Positions 1-9,306 of a stretch of 64,000 nt of DNA are shown one piece after another. Every line of letters begins with the position of its first letter. Positions within the stretch are counted from its first letter, which is position 1. Below the pieces are notes generated by a model, which worked only from the letters and a program-made list of their open reading frames with translations, did no database searches and was not told the DNA's origin. The DNA is taken from the NCBI RefSeq assembly GCF_008017805.1, contig NZ_VRTT01000018.1:1-64000 (forward strand). The letters are read 5' to 3'. The DNA is from Paenibacillus sp. N3.4 (GTDB lineage Bacteria; Bacillota; Bacilli; Paenibacillales; NBRC-103111). Position numbers and translations under genes: made by a program.

Positions 1-36
1 GAATATTCGAAATTTGAATGCTTTATGATGCAACAT
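1..36 (-). CDS. tnpB: IS200/IS605-family TnpB, N-terminal fragment (continues beyond the window)
   Basis: The last 12 codons before the window edge read MLHHKAFKFRIF on the minus strand. This matches the invariant KAxKFRIYP opening of IS605 OrfB/TnpB, the RNA-guided nuclease encoded by IS200/IS605 and IS1341-type elements. An excellent Shine-Dalgarno sequence (AAAGGAGGT, about 49-57) lies at normal spacing, and a TATAAT -10 box sits at 75-80 (minus strand). Only the start is inside the window, so intactness cannot be judged. The family assignment rests on a short but characteristic motif plus the hairpin-rich upstream DNA expected at the end of such an element. Confidence 0.6.
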   Translation of the reverse strand, partial: MLHHKAFKFRIF

Positions 37-143
37 GGCGAACACGACCTCCTTTCGTCTTGGCATATACATCTATTATAGCACATATGTTCGCTACATA
101 GCATGGTTTGTAACCGTTTCCTAGATATGTGTCGGATCGTTGA

Positions 144-200
144 CGTGGCAAAAGCCACGCCCTATCCGAAATTTTCTAACTCACGACTGAAGTCACGAGT
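144..200 (-). mobile_element. Putative terminal hairpins of the IS200/IS605-type element
   Basis: Upstream of the tnpB start are two hairpins: a 6-bp perfect stem with an AAAA loop (144-159) and a near-perfect 10-bp stem with a 2-nt loop (179-200). In the second, the imperfect positions become G-T wobble pairs only on the minus strand, the strand that carries tnpB. Subterminal single-strand hairpins are the recognition sites of IS200/IS605 elements. The exact element boundary and target tetranucleotide cannot be fixed from one end. Confidence 0.4.
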
Positions 201-324
201 TTGCGAAAGCTGTTCACCAAGCCGAGAATGCAACGCTAGTGATTATATGCTTTTTCTGAAGAATCTTTTCTTTGCCACAATCGGGTAAAAAGAAAAACCG
301 CCAGAAAATCCTGACGATCCTATC

Positions 325-511
325 GTAAGCACGGTTTTCAGCGTTAAAGTGGCGTTGTTGCTTGGACTGACTGCTGTAGCACTGAAAAACAGCGTTAATA
401 TTCCAAATATGTCACTTTTGATCTACTTGTCTATCAGTAAGCACAGTTTTCAGCGTTATAGTAGAGTTGTTGCTTGGACTGACTTCTGTAACACTGAAAA
501 ACAGTGTTATC
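325..511. repeat. Two imperfect repeat units, 112 bp apart
   Basis: The units at about 325-399 and 437-511 are closely similar. Both begin GTAAGCAC and share GTTGTTGCTTGGACTGAC and an ACTGAAAAACAG core. Within each unit GTTTTCAG pairs with CTGAAAAAC, so each can fold into a long hairpin. Short ORFs here have no ribosome binding site and are not supported. Origin is unknown; it may be a degraded repeat beside the mobile element. Confidence 0.6.
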
Positions 512-698
512 TTTCTAGACATACCGTTTGCGGAACCATTTCCTTTTGGGACTCTTCGTAGGTCATGACATCCTTTACAGACTAAGTGTTTAAACCCGTT
601 CCATGGAGCGCTTCAATTTTGGTACTTCCGATTACGTTCATCGCCAAACATCATCTCAAGTAGGTTTGACTCCACATGTTTAACAAAATATGAAATAA

Positions 699-770
699 GG
701 GTTAAGCTTCCGCTTAGCCCAAACCAATCTCTTAACGAAAAGAACCGCGCAGCGCGCGGATCTCCTCTAC
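699..770 (-). terminator. Tandem hairpins, likely terminator of the GNAT/nitrilase operon
   Basis: Downstream of the first GNAT gene on the minus strand, a CCGCGCGCTGCGCGG hairpin (746-760) is followed by TTCTTTT. A second hairpin (GGGCTAAGC/GCTTAACCC, 699-720) is followed by TTATTT. They fit intrinsic terminators for the operon ending at 868. Nothing else is recognised between 512 and 860. Confidence 0.5.
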
Positions 771-867
771 GGATAGATGTTACATAAAGCTAACTCCCAT
801 ATACCGAATACGGATGTCCAATGCTTGGCAGTGTCCCTATAAGCGACAGTTAGCCTAGTCTCCTCGA

Positions 868-1539
868 CTAAAGCGGAAAAAGCGCTAACGTCGTCTTCCC
901 CTCAAGAGCCCCAACCATCTCGTGCCACGACTTTGGCTTATTAGGTAAGAAGGAATAATACTGTTTCAGAAACTGAGCTACCACATCTGCATTCAACTCC
1001 ACTTGTTCCTCGGTAGTAGGTAGAAAACAGAGGTCCAGCTCTTCGACAGCTTCGCCATTATTCTCCCAAGATGGATGCACATAGTCAAAGTCCAGACGCT
1101 TGTAACCCATGTGCGACAATACTTCGCGGCGCACATAAGGGTCCATTGGCTTCACCCCGCCGAAAGCATGTCCTTCAATACGATATGGATCGTAAATCTC
1201 AGCAAACATCCCTTGCATAGGTTTGCCCGATGCCAAGGCTAAGCTCTCCAAATCGCTCCATCGTTTCTTGGCCAGGAATCTGCCAATACCAAGTCCGGCT
1301 TGTCCAATAATCGTAAAATCCGTCATCGCCACTTGAAAATCTTCGTAATACCGATATTCCGTAGCTCCCACGACTTTCCCTTCATATACAGCCACAAATA
1401 CACGAATTCCCGGATCTTCCAACGGTTCTTTCCATAGGGAGTATTCCAACACCTCTTCTGGTGGAAACACCTCTTTCATCAAATCGTGCATAGAACGAAA
1501 CAACGGATTTTCTATATGGGTAATTCGAATATACTCCAC
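868..1539 (-). CDS. GNAT-family N-acetyltransferase-like protein
   Basis: The 223-residue protein has the general GNAT layout: an N-terminal beta-alpha region, then a central strand ending in VVGATEYRYY, the position of the acetyl-CoA-contacting strand. It has no signal peptide or membrane segment, so it should be cytosolic. It follows another GNAT gene with a 6-bp gap and lies at the end of a four-gene minus-strand operon. The substrate cannot be predicted. The C-terminal half is poorly conserved relative to typical GNATs, so the family call is moderate. Confidence 0.55.
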   Translation of the reverse strand: MEYIRITHIENPLFRSMHDLMKEVFPPEEVLEYSLWKEPLEDPGIRVFVAVYEGKVVGATEYRYYEDFQVAMTDFTIIGQAGLGIGRFLAKKRWSDLESLALASGKPMQGMFAEIYDPYRIEGHAFGGVKPMDPYVRREVLSHMGYKRLDFDYVHPSWENNGEAVEELDLCFLPTTEEQVELNADVVAQFLKQYYSFLPNKPKSWHEMVGALEGKTTLALFPL

Positions 1540-1545
1540 CCTCGC

Positions 1546-2268
1546 TCACTCCTTCGGTTCATTTAGAAAAGGATTACGCCACTCCATCAAAAGACCATAA
1601 TCGAGCGATTCCTCATCCTTTAAATAATTCTTCACAACCTTCACCGGTGTTCGTCCACATCGCAGCAAGAAGGTAATCACAGGGTCCTTCAAGGAACCAT
1701 CCAGCAACGCCGCCACATAGGCATCCACACTCATAGCAGCAGCAACCCGCTGATAGCCAGGCATTCGTCCCCCTCCAATCAGCCGCTGCAAGCCTTGGTT
1801 GACGACAACCTCGTACATGGACTGCATCATCCATTTACCGAGTCCAAACTTCCGATAAGCGGGCCTAATGCATATATCCACGATATAGAGGGTATTTCCA
1901 TCAGGAAGATGCGTACGAATGTAACCATCATCTGTTAAAGCAGACCAAGTATGTTCCACAGCCTGCTCCACATCATAATTCACGCGAAGTCCCGTCATGG
2001 ACCCGACAACTTCACCAGCCACCTCTACACACAGAGCTCCTTCAGGATATCTTTGCACATGCTCAGTTAGCTGCTCTTCGTTCCACCACTGTTCAGGCGG
2101 ATACGGCGGTGGAAAGCTTTCTTCCTGTACACGGATCAAAGCTGGGAAGTCATCTTTCGTGTACGTACGAATGACGGCTTCCACTGGCCTGTTTTCGTCA
2201 AATACGAATAGCTTTTTGTAGTACAGATAGGCAGGATCGTATATCCTACTATCCTCAGACTGGCCCAT
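1546..2268 (-). CDS. GNAT-family N-acetyltransferase
   Basis: This 240-residue cytosolic protein has a clearer GNAT core: VVGSMTGLRV followed by a YIVDICIRPAYRKFGLGKWMM segment, which carries the R-x-x-x-G-x-G-like acetyl-CoA pyrophosphate loop. An in-frame start exists at 2334, but the ATG at 2268 is preferred because a GAGAGGGGGGG ribosome binding site lies just upstream and the longer version would overlap the hydrolase gene. In Bacillus YhcX-type proteins a GNAT domain is fused to a nitrilase-family domain. Here the same two activities are adjacent separate genes, which suggests a shared substrate. Confidence 0.75.
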   Translation of the reverse strand: MGQSEDSRIYDPAYLYYKKLFVFDENRPVEAVIRTYTKDDFPALIRVQEESFPPPYPPEQWWNEEQLTEHVQRYPEGALCVEVAGEVVGSMTGLRVNYDVEQAVEHTWSALTDDGYIRTHLPDGNTLYIVDICIRPAYRKFGLGKWMMQSMYEVVVNQGLQRLIGGGRMPGYQRVAAAMSVDAYVAALLDGSLKDPVITFLLRCGRTPVKVVKNYLKDEESLDYGLLMEWRNPFLNEPKE

Positions 2269-2296
2269 CGCTCCCACCCCCCCTCTCTGGTCCGCT

Positions 2297-3154
2297 TTAG
2301 GACCAATCGGTGTATAAATCCGTGCGGCGATCACGCCATGTGGTGACGGTACCTTTTTCTCGCACTAAGGTTAATAGCGCCAGATCGAGATCAGCCGTAA
2401 CCACCATATCTCCGTTGATTTCGCCTTCCACAAGAATCCCTTTCGGCGGAAAAGGCACATCGTTAGGTGTAAGGACCGCCGCCTGACCGAAGTTGCCTCT
2501 CATAAAATCAACCGTTGGCAATGAACCAACCGTCCCCGTTGTGACCACATAAATTTGATTTTCGATCGTTCTTGCATGACAGGAATAGCGCACACGGTGA
2601 AAGCCGTGTCGATCATCCGTGCAGGATGGCGCGAAAAGCACGTCGGCTCCACGGGCTCTGGCCATTCGAACAATTTCCGGAAACTCCATATCATAACAAA
2701 CGAGGATCGCAATTCGACCTTTATCTGTGTCAAAAACCTGTAGACTATCCCCGGCACCCATATTCCAATCCTTCACCTCAGAAGGCGTGATATGCAGCTT
2801 CTTCTGTTCAGCCACTCGTCCATCCGGATAAAATAAATGTGCCGTATTATACAATTTGCCTTCTTCGGACGTAATGTGCGTGCCGCCAATCAAATGCATG
2901 CCCGTTCGCTGCGCCAAACCTTGAAAAAGACTGCGATAAGCTTCCGTATAGGAAGGCAGCGCATCAATGCGCAAAGCTTTGCCTTGAGCGTCCCCTATCG
3001 ACATCAGCTGGGTCGTAAACAATTCCGGAAAGAGCACAAAATCAGCCTCGAACTCCTGGGCTATCTTCACATAATGTTCCACCTGAGCGGCGAATTCCTC
3101 AAAGCTGTGTATCGTATGCAAATGATATTGCACCGCAGAAACTCTCATCTTCAA
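2297..3154 (-). CDS. Carbon-nitrogen (nitrilase-superfamily) hydrolase
   Basis: A cytosolic nitrilase/amidase-fold enzyme hydrolysing a non-peptide C-N bond. The Glu-Lys-Cys triad is visible: Glu in FPELFTTQ, Lys in KKLHITPSE and Cys in LVCYDMEFPE. It resembles the hydrolase half of YhcX-type GNAT-nitrilase fusions. The frame is open from a GTG at 3190, but GGGGAG precedes a TTG at 3154 by nine bases, giving a start just ahead of MRVSAVQYHL. Translation from the ATG at 3148 is also possible. It sits between a YhdH-type oxidoreductase and the GNAT gene. Confidence 0.85.
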   Translation of the reverse strand: MKMRVSAVQYHLHTIHSFEEFAAQVEHYVKIAQEFEADFVLFPELFTTQLMSIGDAQGKALRIDALPSYTEAYRSLFQGLAQRTGMHLIGGTHITSEEGKLYNTAHLFYPDGRVAEQKKLHITPSEVKDWNMGAGDSLQVFDTDKGRIAILVCYDMEFPEIVRMARARGADVLFAPSCTDDRHGFHRVRYSCHARTIENQIYVVTTGTVGSLPTVDFMRGNFGQAAVLTPNDVPFPPKGILVEGEINGDMVVTADLDLALLTLVREKGTVTTWRDRRTDLYTDWS

Positions 3155-3193
3155 CGCTAATCTCTCCCCTATTTTCATGTTGCCATTCACTTG

Positions 3194-4189
3194 TTAGTCG
3201 GATAATCGAACAAGAATCCGTCCACGTACCCGGCCGTCAAGCACCTCCTGTGCAGCTTCCTTGACAGTATCCAGTGTAACTTCTCTATAGACAGTTCGCT
3301 CTAGCATGACAGGTTTCAAATCATTAGCCAATCGATCCCAGAGGCACTTTCTCATTGGCATCGGACAATAAACCGAATCAATACCTAATACATTCACACC
3401 GCGGAGTATAAAAGGATAGACAGAAGCCGCGAATTCACCGCCCCCTGTCAACCCGCTCAGGGCAACAGAACCGCCATATTTGATACAGCTTAGCACGTGG
3501 GCAAGCGAATCTCCGCCTACCGGATCGATTGCCGCTGCCCAGTATTCCTTATTCAACGGCTTGCTTGCTGCGGACGCGACCTCTTCCCGGGTCCGTACTA
3601 ATTTAGCGCCAAGTTCCAGCAGGTAGCCATGGTCCGCAGACTTCCCTGTGCTTGCTTCTACCTCATAACCGAGGGCAGCCAGCATGGATACACTGTTGCT
3701 GCCCACACCACCGGTTGCACCTCGCACAAGCACAGGACCCTGCTCCACACGAAGTCCGTTCTCTTCTATTCGCTGGATCGAAAGGGCCGCGGTAAAGCCA
3801 GCCGTCCCTAAAATCATCGCTTCGCGATGCGTCAGTCCTTGAGGCAAGGGTACGACCCAATCAGCTGGTACACGCGCATACGCACTCATACCTCCATAAT
3901 GTCCGGTTCCCAACTCGTAGCTGGTCACCAGCACGTCATCTCCTTCTCGAAACCGGCTGTCCGCAGAAGCTACAACAGTACCTGCCAAGTCAATGCCTAG
4001 CACCATCGGATAGGAACGCACTACACGGATCGTCGGACTGCAAGCCAAAGCATCTTTATAATTAATTCCGGAGTACAAGACACGGATCGTCACTTCACCG
4101 GCTGGCAAATCCTCAAGCAGCAGTTCTCTCACTTCGACCGTAAAATGCGTCTCTGTCCGCTCTACCAGTAACGCTTCAAAGCTGTCCAT
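3194..4189 (-). CDS. YhdH/YhfP-family quinone oxidoreductase (acrylyl-CoA reductase-like)
   Basis: A zinc-independent medium-chain dehydrogenase/reductase of about 331 residues. The GroES-like N-terminal domain (YSGINYKDALA) is followed by a Rossmann NADPH-binding domain with VRGATGGVGS. The Y-S-x-x-N-Y-K-D motif and LSGLTGG are typical of YhdH/AcuI proteins, which reduce acrylyl-CoA or quinone-type substrates with NADPH. The chosen ATG has GGAGG eight bases upstream; longer in-frame starts to 4276 lack this. It is the first gene of the operon running to 868. The physiological substrate is unknown. Confidence 0.85.
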   Translation of the reverse strand: MDSFEALLVERTETHFTVEVRELLLEDLPAGEVTIRVLYSGINYKDALACSPTIRVVRSYPMVLGIDLAGTVVASADSRFREGDDVLVTSYELGTGHYGGMSAYARVPADWVVPLPQGLTHREAMILGTAGFTAALSIQRIEENGLRVEQGPVLVRGATGGVGSNSVSMLAALGYEVEASTGKSADHGYLLELGAKLVRTREEVASAASKPLNKEYWAAAIDPVGGDSLAHVLSCIKYGGSVALSGLTGGGEFAASVYPFILRGVNVLGIDSVYCPMPMRKCLWDRLANDLKPVMLERTVYREVTLDTVKEAAQEVLDGRVRGRILVRLSD

Positions 4190-4290
4190 TTGCATATCCT
4201 CCTTCAAGGGGATTACGTTTCTTCGCTTCCTCTCTATCTTACTAAATTCACCTTCCTGATGCCATCCATGCTGCATACTTTAGTCCCACG

Positions 4291-4361
4291 AGGATAAACG
4301 ACTTCGTCGTCCTTTAGGGACGAGCGAGTTTACCAAGATAGATGCGAAGCAAATGTATAGA
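4291..4361. repeat. Dispersed intergenic repeat, copy 1
   Basis: About 71 bp nearly identical to 20076-20146. It contains two overlapping small hairpins (ACGAC-TTC-GTCGT and CGTCC-TTTA-GGGACG) followed by a conserved GATGCGAAGCAAA-GTATAGA tail. Like the other copies it lies between the terminator of the upstream minus-strand gene and the start of the next gene. Confidence 0.75.
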
Positions 4362-4378
4362 ATTATACTTTCTTTTTG

Positions 4379-4413
4379 CAAAAAAAGCCTGAGGGATATC
4401 CCCTCAGACTACG
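4379..4413 (-). terminator. Intrinsic terminator of the gal operon
   Basis: On the minus strand AGTCTGAGGGGATATCCCTC-AGGCT is followed by TTTTTTTG, immediately downstream of the galT stop codon. This is a strong GC-rich stem with a U-tract. Confidence 0.85.
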
Positions 4414-4426
4414 TTTGCTTCTATTT

Positions 4427-6003
4427 TTATTGTGCTGTAAAACCCGCAGCGCTTAGAAAACGCCCGAATGCGGCTTGCCCGGCGGCATCTCGCTTGAACA
4501 CGCCTGCGTCGAGCAGTACGTCAAGGAACTTGCCGCCGACTTCGCTCTGCAGCACAGCGTTGGCTGCGTCTGCCTGCAGCGCAGCTCCGTGCTTCGCGAG
4601 CAGCGCTTCAATCCATCCCGCATGCTTATGCAGCGGATGACCGGCATCTTCGCGGATGTCGCTGTCGAATTCGGCTTCGCCGGCAAGCAGCTTAGCGATG
4701 TCCGCCAGCTCCATTTGCAAGCGGCCTGGGAGCACCGCGAGCCCCATAACCTCAATCAAGCCGATGTTCTCCTTCTTGATGTGATGCAAGTGCTGATGCG
4801 GATGAAAGATGCCATCCGGATGCTCATCACTGGTACGGTTGTTCCGCAGCACCAGATCAAGCTCGTACTCGCCCCGCGCATTGTTGCGGGCGATCGGGGT
4901 GATCGTGTTATGCGGTACCCGCTGTCCGTCCTTCTCGCTGAAGGCGAGGACGTCCGCTTCCGCATCACTGTAAGCACGCCAATCTTCTAGCAGCTTGCTC
5001 GCAAGTTTGTACAGCAGCTGCTTATTATGGCCGCTTAAGCGCAGCACGGACATCGGCCATTTCACAATGGCTGCTTTCACGCCAGCAAATTCCCCATGCG
5101 AGAAAGCCTTCTCGCTTGACGCTTTTTCCATAGGGAACTGATGTCTTCCGCCTTGGAAATGATCGTGGTTCAGAATAGAACCACCCACAATGGGCAGATC
5201 GGCATTCGAACCGATGAAGTAATGCGGGAATTGATCGATGAAATCGAGCAATCGATAGAATGTGCTCGCTGTTGTTTTCATCGGAATATGATTCTCGTGG
5301 AAGATGATGCTGTGCTCATTGTAGTACACATAAGGCGAGTACTGAAACAACCATTTCTCGCCATCAAGTTCAAGCGGAATCACACGCAAATTTTGTCTCG
5401 CCGGATGATCGACACGTCCTGCATAACCCAAGTTGTCTACACATAGTAAGCATAAAGGGTAGCTGCTTTGGGGCAGCGTCTTGAGCAAAGCGATTTCCTT
5501 CGGATCCTTCTCAGGTCTGGAGAGATTAATCGTGATCTCAAGATGGCCATAGTCGGTGTCAGCAAGCCAATATTCATTTTTCCGTATGCGGTCCATGCGA
5601 ATATAATTGGAATTGATCGATTGTTTATAGAAGTAATCCGTTGCACGCTCTACACCCGATGATTTGGCTGTGTTCCAGAAATGGTGCACAACCTCGGACG
5701 ACGCGGCATCAGCAGGCCCATAATCCGCGCGTCCAACAAATCCCGATAAGTTGTCGTGTTCTCTTTCAAAAGGCCCACCTCATAAGCGGCATCCAGCAGT
5801 TGTTCGAGCAAAACAACCGGACTATCCAGCTTCTCGGTCGGAACTTCACCTTGATAAGGTTCAGCAAGTCCGAATACATCAAGCAGCGCATTTCGGGATG
5901 TGAATACATCAAGGTGTTCCACCAGCCCATTTTGTAAAGCAAACTGCAAAAGGCGTTCTATCGTCAGCGCCGCAAGCTGCGGCACATTGTTTGTTCGTTC
6001 CAT
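4427..6003 (-). CDS. galT: Galactose-1-phosphate uridylyltransferase, Bacillus type (frameshifted in this sequence)
   Basis: Catalyses UMP transfer between UDP-glucose and galactose-1-phosphate in the Leloir pathway. The N-terminal part (from ATG 6003, with GAGAGG upstream) reads to RIMGLLMPR. The remainder continues in another frame as SEVVHHFW through TDYGHLEITINLSRPEKDPK and the histidine-triad region GIFHPHQHLHHIKKEN. Adding one C to the CC pair near 5700 gives the expected MPRPSEVV junction, so one base appears to be missing. The restored protein is about 525 residues, normal for the Bacillus-type enzyme. It starts 25 bp after galE and ends the galK-galE-galT operon. The break is more likely a consensus error than a true pseudogene because similar errors occur elsewhere in the window. 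Confidence 0.9.
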
Positions 6004-6028
6004 GTGACTCATTCCTCTCTGCACAAAC

Positions 6029-7015
6029 CTACTTTTCGTAACCACTCGGATGATTTTGATGCCAGTTCCATGCGCTCTCAATGATCGATTCCAGCGAATC
6101 ACGAGTCGGCTTCCACCCAAGCTCCTCTCTCGCTCGGTCAGAGGAGGCAATCAAGGAAGCAGGGTCACCTGCTCGGCGCGGCTCAACAATAGCCGGAATT
6201 GCATGGCCTGTCACTTTGCGAGCAATGTCAATCACTTCTTTGACGGAGAAACCTGTTCCATTCCCTAAATTATAAATATTGCTTTCTGCACCATCGCGCA
6301 GCTTCTCAACTGCAAGGACATGCGCACTGGCCAAATCGCTAACATGAATATAGTCGCGTACACACGTGCCATCTTGTGTTGCATAATCTTCTCCGAAGAT
6401 CGAGATATGGGTTCTTTGACCCAACGCCACTTGAAGAATGATTGGAATCAGATGAGTTTCCGGGCTATGATCCTCGCCAATTTTACCGCTTGCGTGAGCC
6501 CCGGCGGCATTGAAGTAGCGAAGCGAAACATATTTAATCCCATGGGCGGTATCGAACCACTTCATCATTTTCTCCATCGCCAGCTTGGTCTCACCATACG
6601 TATTCGTTGGCAGCGTACGATCGCTCTCCAGGATAGGAATGTTCTCAGGCTCCCCGTAGGTTGCTGCCGTGGATGAAAATACGATTCTTTTTATATCGTA
6701 TTCTGTCATTTTCTCAAGCAGGCAAAGCGTGCCATACACATTATTATGATAATATTTAGCCGGATTCGTCATACTCTCGCCAACTAATGAATTTGCTGCG
6801 AAATGGATAATAGCGTCAATAGCGTTCTCTGTGAATACCGTGTCCAAAAAAGCTCCGTCACGCAGATCGCCCACGTACAGCTTGCCCCCAAGTACCGCAT
6901 CGCGGTGTCCTTGCTGCAAATTATCTACGATGACCACTTCTTCACCTTTAGCTAACAACTCAGCTACAGCATGAGATCCGATATACCCTGCTCCACCCGT
7001 TACCAGAATAGCCAT
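6029..7015 (-). CDS. galE: UDP-glucose 4-epimerase
   Basis: An NAD-dependent extended short-chain dehydrogenase of 328 residues that interconverts UDP-galactose and UDP-glucose. It shows the nucleotide-binding GGAGYIGSH (residues 7-15), the catalytic serine region [10 protein letters not shown] and the Tyr140-x-x-x-Lys144 pair. Conserved RYFNAAGA and [11 protein letters not shown] segments follow. Length and motifs are fully normal. It begins one base after the galK stop codon, so it is translationally linked to the kinase. Confidence 0.97.
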   Translation of the reverse strand: MAILVTGGAGYIGSHAVAELLAKGEEVVIVDNLQQGHRDAVLGGKLYVGDLRDGAFLDTVFTENAIDAIIHFAANSLVGESMTNPAKYYHNNVYGTLCLLEKMTEYDIKRIVFSSTAATYGEPENIPILESDRTLPTNTYGETKLAMEKMMKWFDTAHGIKYVSLRYFNAAGAHASGKIGEDHSPETHLIPIILQVALGQRTHISIFGEDYATQDGTCVRDYIHVSDLASAHVLAVEKLRDGAESNIYNLGNGTGFSVKEVIDIARKVTGHAIPAIVEPRRAGDPASLIASSDRAREELGWKPTRDSLESIIESAWNWHQNHPSGYEK

Positions 7016-7016
7016 C

Positions 7017-8198
7017 TTACAACGCCTCCCTTACTTGCTCTACACCGTTACCAATATCACAAACATAAAAACTTGGAATTAAGTCTGTTTTCTCCGTGTA
7101 TTCTTGACCGACTTGATCAATAAATAGTTGTACACTATCTTCATGAACAAGTGAGACTGTACACCCGCCGAATCCTGCTCCTGTCATACGTGCGCCTAAC
7201 ACACCTGGGACTTTGAGCGCTGCCGCAACCATTGTATCTAATTCTAAGCCTGTTACTTCATAGAGGTCGCGAAGCGAATCGTGCGAACCGATCATCAGCT
7301 TGCCAAACGATTCAAGGTCATTCGCTTCCAAAACCTCAATAGATTTCAGGACGCGATCAATTTCCTCGACTACATGCTGCGCTCTGCGGCGTACGGTTTC
7401 ATCCGTAATTAAATGTTTGAACTCGTTAAACTGCGTCAGGTTGATTTGGCCTAGTAACGTGATGTCGGGGAATTGCTTTTGCAAATAGGTCACAGCCTGC
7501 TCGCATTGACTTCTTCTTTCATTATAAGCGGAGTCAACAAGACCTCTTCGTTTGTTGGTGTTACCAATAACCAGCTTGTAGCTGCCACTCTGGAATGGCA
7601 CATGGCGGTACTCCAGTGTATCGCACATCAGCAAAATCGCGTTATCTTTCTTGCCATTCGCGACTGCAAACTGGTCCATAATGCCACAATTGACACCGAC
7701 GAATTGATTTTCCGTTTTTTGTGCCAACAGGGCAATTTTCACCGTATCGATAGGGTAGCTTTCAAGCGTCAACAAACTATATGCCGTTACTACTTCAATC
7801 GAAGCAGAGGAAGAAAGTCCCGCACCATTCGGAATTTCACCGTGGAATAGTAGATCGTAACCTTTCGTTACCGGGAAGCCTTCTTTCGCCAGATGGACGA
7901 AAATCCCCTTCGGATAATTCATCCAATCATCCTCTTCATGATAAGACAAATCATCTATGGAAATTTGTTTACGGAGTGTCAGATTGGTGGATGCAAAACC
8001 AATGACACGATCTTCTCTCGGACGAATGATCAAAGTCGTTCCGAAGGTTAAAGCTGCCGGAAAAACATACCCACCATTATAATCCGTATGTTCGCCGATC
8101 AAATTAACTCGACCCGGCGCGTGAAATGCTGAAATCGCCGCAGTGGATTCACCGTAAATGTCAATAAACGTGTTTTTTAGTATTTGCAAATCTGCCAT
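7017..8198 (-). CDS. galK: Galactokinase
   Basis: A GHMP-family kinase that phosphorylates galactose at C1, the first gene of the gal operon. It carries the galactokinase signature [16 protein letters not shown] (about residues 29-44), the ATP-binding loop [11 protein letters not shown] (about 123-133) and the third GHMP motif [12 protein letters not shown] near the C terminus. The ATG at 8198 is chosen over the in-frame ATG at 8231 because AAAGGCGG lies seven bases upstream and translation then starts MADLQILKN as in relatives. The divergent AraC-type gene is its probable regulator. Confidence 0.97.
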   Translation of the reverse strand: MADLQILKNTFIDIYGESTAAISAFHAPGRVNLIGEHTDYNGGYVFPAALTFGTTLIIRPREDRVIGFASTNLTLRKQISIDDLSYHEEDDWMNYPKGIFVHLAKEGFPVTKGYDLLFHGEIPNGAGLSSSASIEVVTAYSLLTLESYPIDTVKIALLAQKTENQFVGVNCGIMDQFAVANGKKDNAILLMCDTLEYRHVPFQSGSYKLVIGNTNKRRGLVDSAYNERRSQCEQAVTYLQKQFPDITLLGQINLTQFNEFKHLITDETVRRRAQHVVEEIDRVLKSIEVLEANDLESFGKLMIGSHDSLRDLYEVTGLELDTMVAAALKVPGVLGARMTGAGFGGCTVSLVHEDSVQLFIDQVGQEYTEKTDLIPSFYVCDIGNGVEQVREAL

Positions 8199-8290
8199 TC
8201 TGGCACCGCCTTTAGAGGTATTAGAAGTCATATAAATACGTATGATTGTAACTTCAGTATAAGAGAATAATCTAGGATTGGCTATGGATG

Positions 8291-8307
8291 CATGTTATTT
8301 TAACATG
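8291..8307. promoter_or_regulatory. Perfect palindrome in the galK/araC divergent control region
   Basis: CATGTTA-TTT-TAACATG lies midway between the divergent galK and AraC-type genes. No consensus -35 box is evident for galK (a TATACT -10-like sequence lies near 8255), which fits dependence on an activator. Assignment as the AraC-type regulator's operator is inference from position and symmetry. Confidence 0.4.
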
Positions 8308-8395
8308 GATAAATATGATTTATGTATGCCTTCAAGTTTAAAATTTATGTTATAGTGTTGAATATCAAGAAGCACATCGAAGAGGAGAAAACGCG

Positions 8396-9253
8396 ATGGC
8401 GAAGTCGGCAAGTTACTATGTGGTATCGAATCCACTGCCCTTACATGAGAATGAGTTGACCGTACTTTTCGCTGGAGAGAGCCAAACCAAGCCTGAACAT
8501 CGGCTAGGTCCCAAAGTGTATGACTATTATTTGATACACTACATCATTTCCGGCAAAGGCGTCTTCTCCTCTCAAGGACAAGACTACAAGCTGGGGGCCG
8601 GAGACAGCTTCGTCATTGAACCGGAGCAGCTTATTAGCTACGTCTCCGATGAGTGTGATCCTTGGCACTATTGCTGGATTGCCTTCACGGGCGCACAAGC
8701 AGCTGCACTCGTTGCTTCAACAGGCGCTACGCCTTTGCAGCCTGTTATTCATACAGAGCGGAACCGCCATATTTCCGTCCTTTTTCGCCAGATCCAACAA
8801 GCCTTAAAGACTAAACGTACGAATGCCCAACTAAAGGCGATTGGTTATTTGCATCTATTACTCGGTGAGTATTGCGAAACCTTGTCAGCCTCTGCCTTAA
8901 TCGGGGATATCACGCATGCAGAAAATGACCGTATCGTTCAGCAAGCTATCCACTATTTATCCACCCAATATGCGGAGCCAATCACCATCGAGCTAATGGC
9001 AGAGAGCTTAGGCTATAACCGCGCCTATTTATCCCGCATGTTTAAGCGACATACCCAAGTCACCCCCGTCACATTTCTCCTAAAGCTTCGTGTCGATAAA
9101 GCTCGTTTGCTGCTAAGAGAACGCTTAGAACTAACGATTGAGCAAATCGCTTCTTCCGTAGGATTTTACGATCCGTTATATTTCTCTAAACAATTTCGAA
9201 GGTGGTATGGAGTATCGCCAAGTGAGTATCGCAACCAAATAAAATCACTTTGA
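8396..9253 (+). CDS. AraC-family transcriptional regulator (putative gal operon activator)
   Basis: The 285-residue protein has an N-terminal cupin-type effector domain (about 15-100, with YYLIHYIISGKG and an AGDSFVIEPEQ turn). A C-terminal double helix-turn-helix follows (about 185-285, ending DPLYFSKQFRRWYGVSPSEYR). This is the MsmR/RafR-like sugar-sensing architecture. It has an AGAGGAG ribosome binding site and is divergent from galKET, so galactose-responsive activation is likely. That role is inferred from position. Confidence 0.85.
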   Translation: MAKSASYYVVSNPLPLHENELTVLFAGESQTKPEHRLGPKVYDYYLIHYIISGKGVFSSQGQDYKLGAGDSFVIEPEQLISYVSDECDPWHYCWIAFTGAQAAALVASTGATPLQPVIHTERNRHISVLFRQIQQALKTKRTNAQLKAIGYLHLLLGEYCETLSASALIGDITHAENDRIVQQAIHYLSTQYAEPITIELMAESLGYNRAYLSRMFKRHTQVTPVTFLLKLRVDKARLLLRERLELTIEQIASSVGFYDPLYFSKQFRRWYGVSPSEYRNQIKSL

Positions 9254-9256
9254 AAA

Positions 9257-9306
9257 AAAAACATGCATAGCTCAGGGTTGCCCCTAAGTCTATGCATGCT
9301 TTTGTT
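9257..9306. terminator. Bidirectional terminator between the araC-type gene and nupQ
   Basis: AAAAACATGCATAG and CTATGCATGCTTTTGTTTT form a 10-bp stem flanked by an A-run on one side and a T-run on the other. It can therefore stop transcription arriving from either convergent gene. Confidence 0.85.

Noticed and set aside
103..561. Short plus-strand ORFs of 61 and 70 codons
   Set aside because: No ribosome binding site, they run through hairpins and repeats, and their composition does not look like protein.
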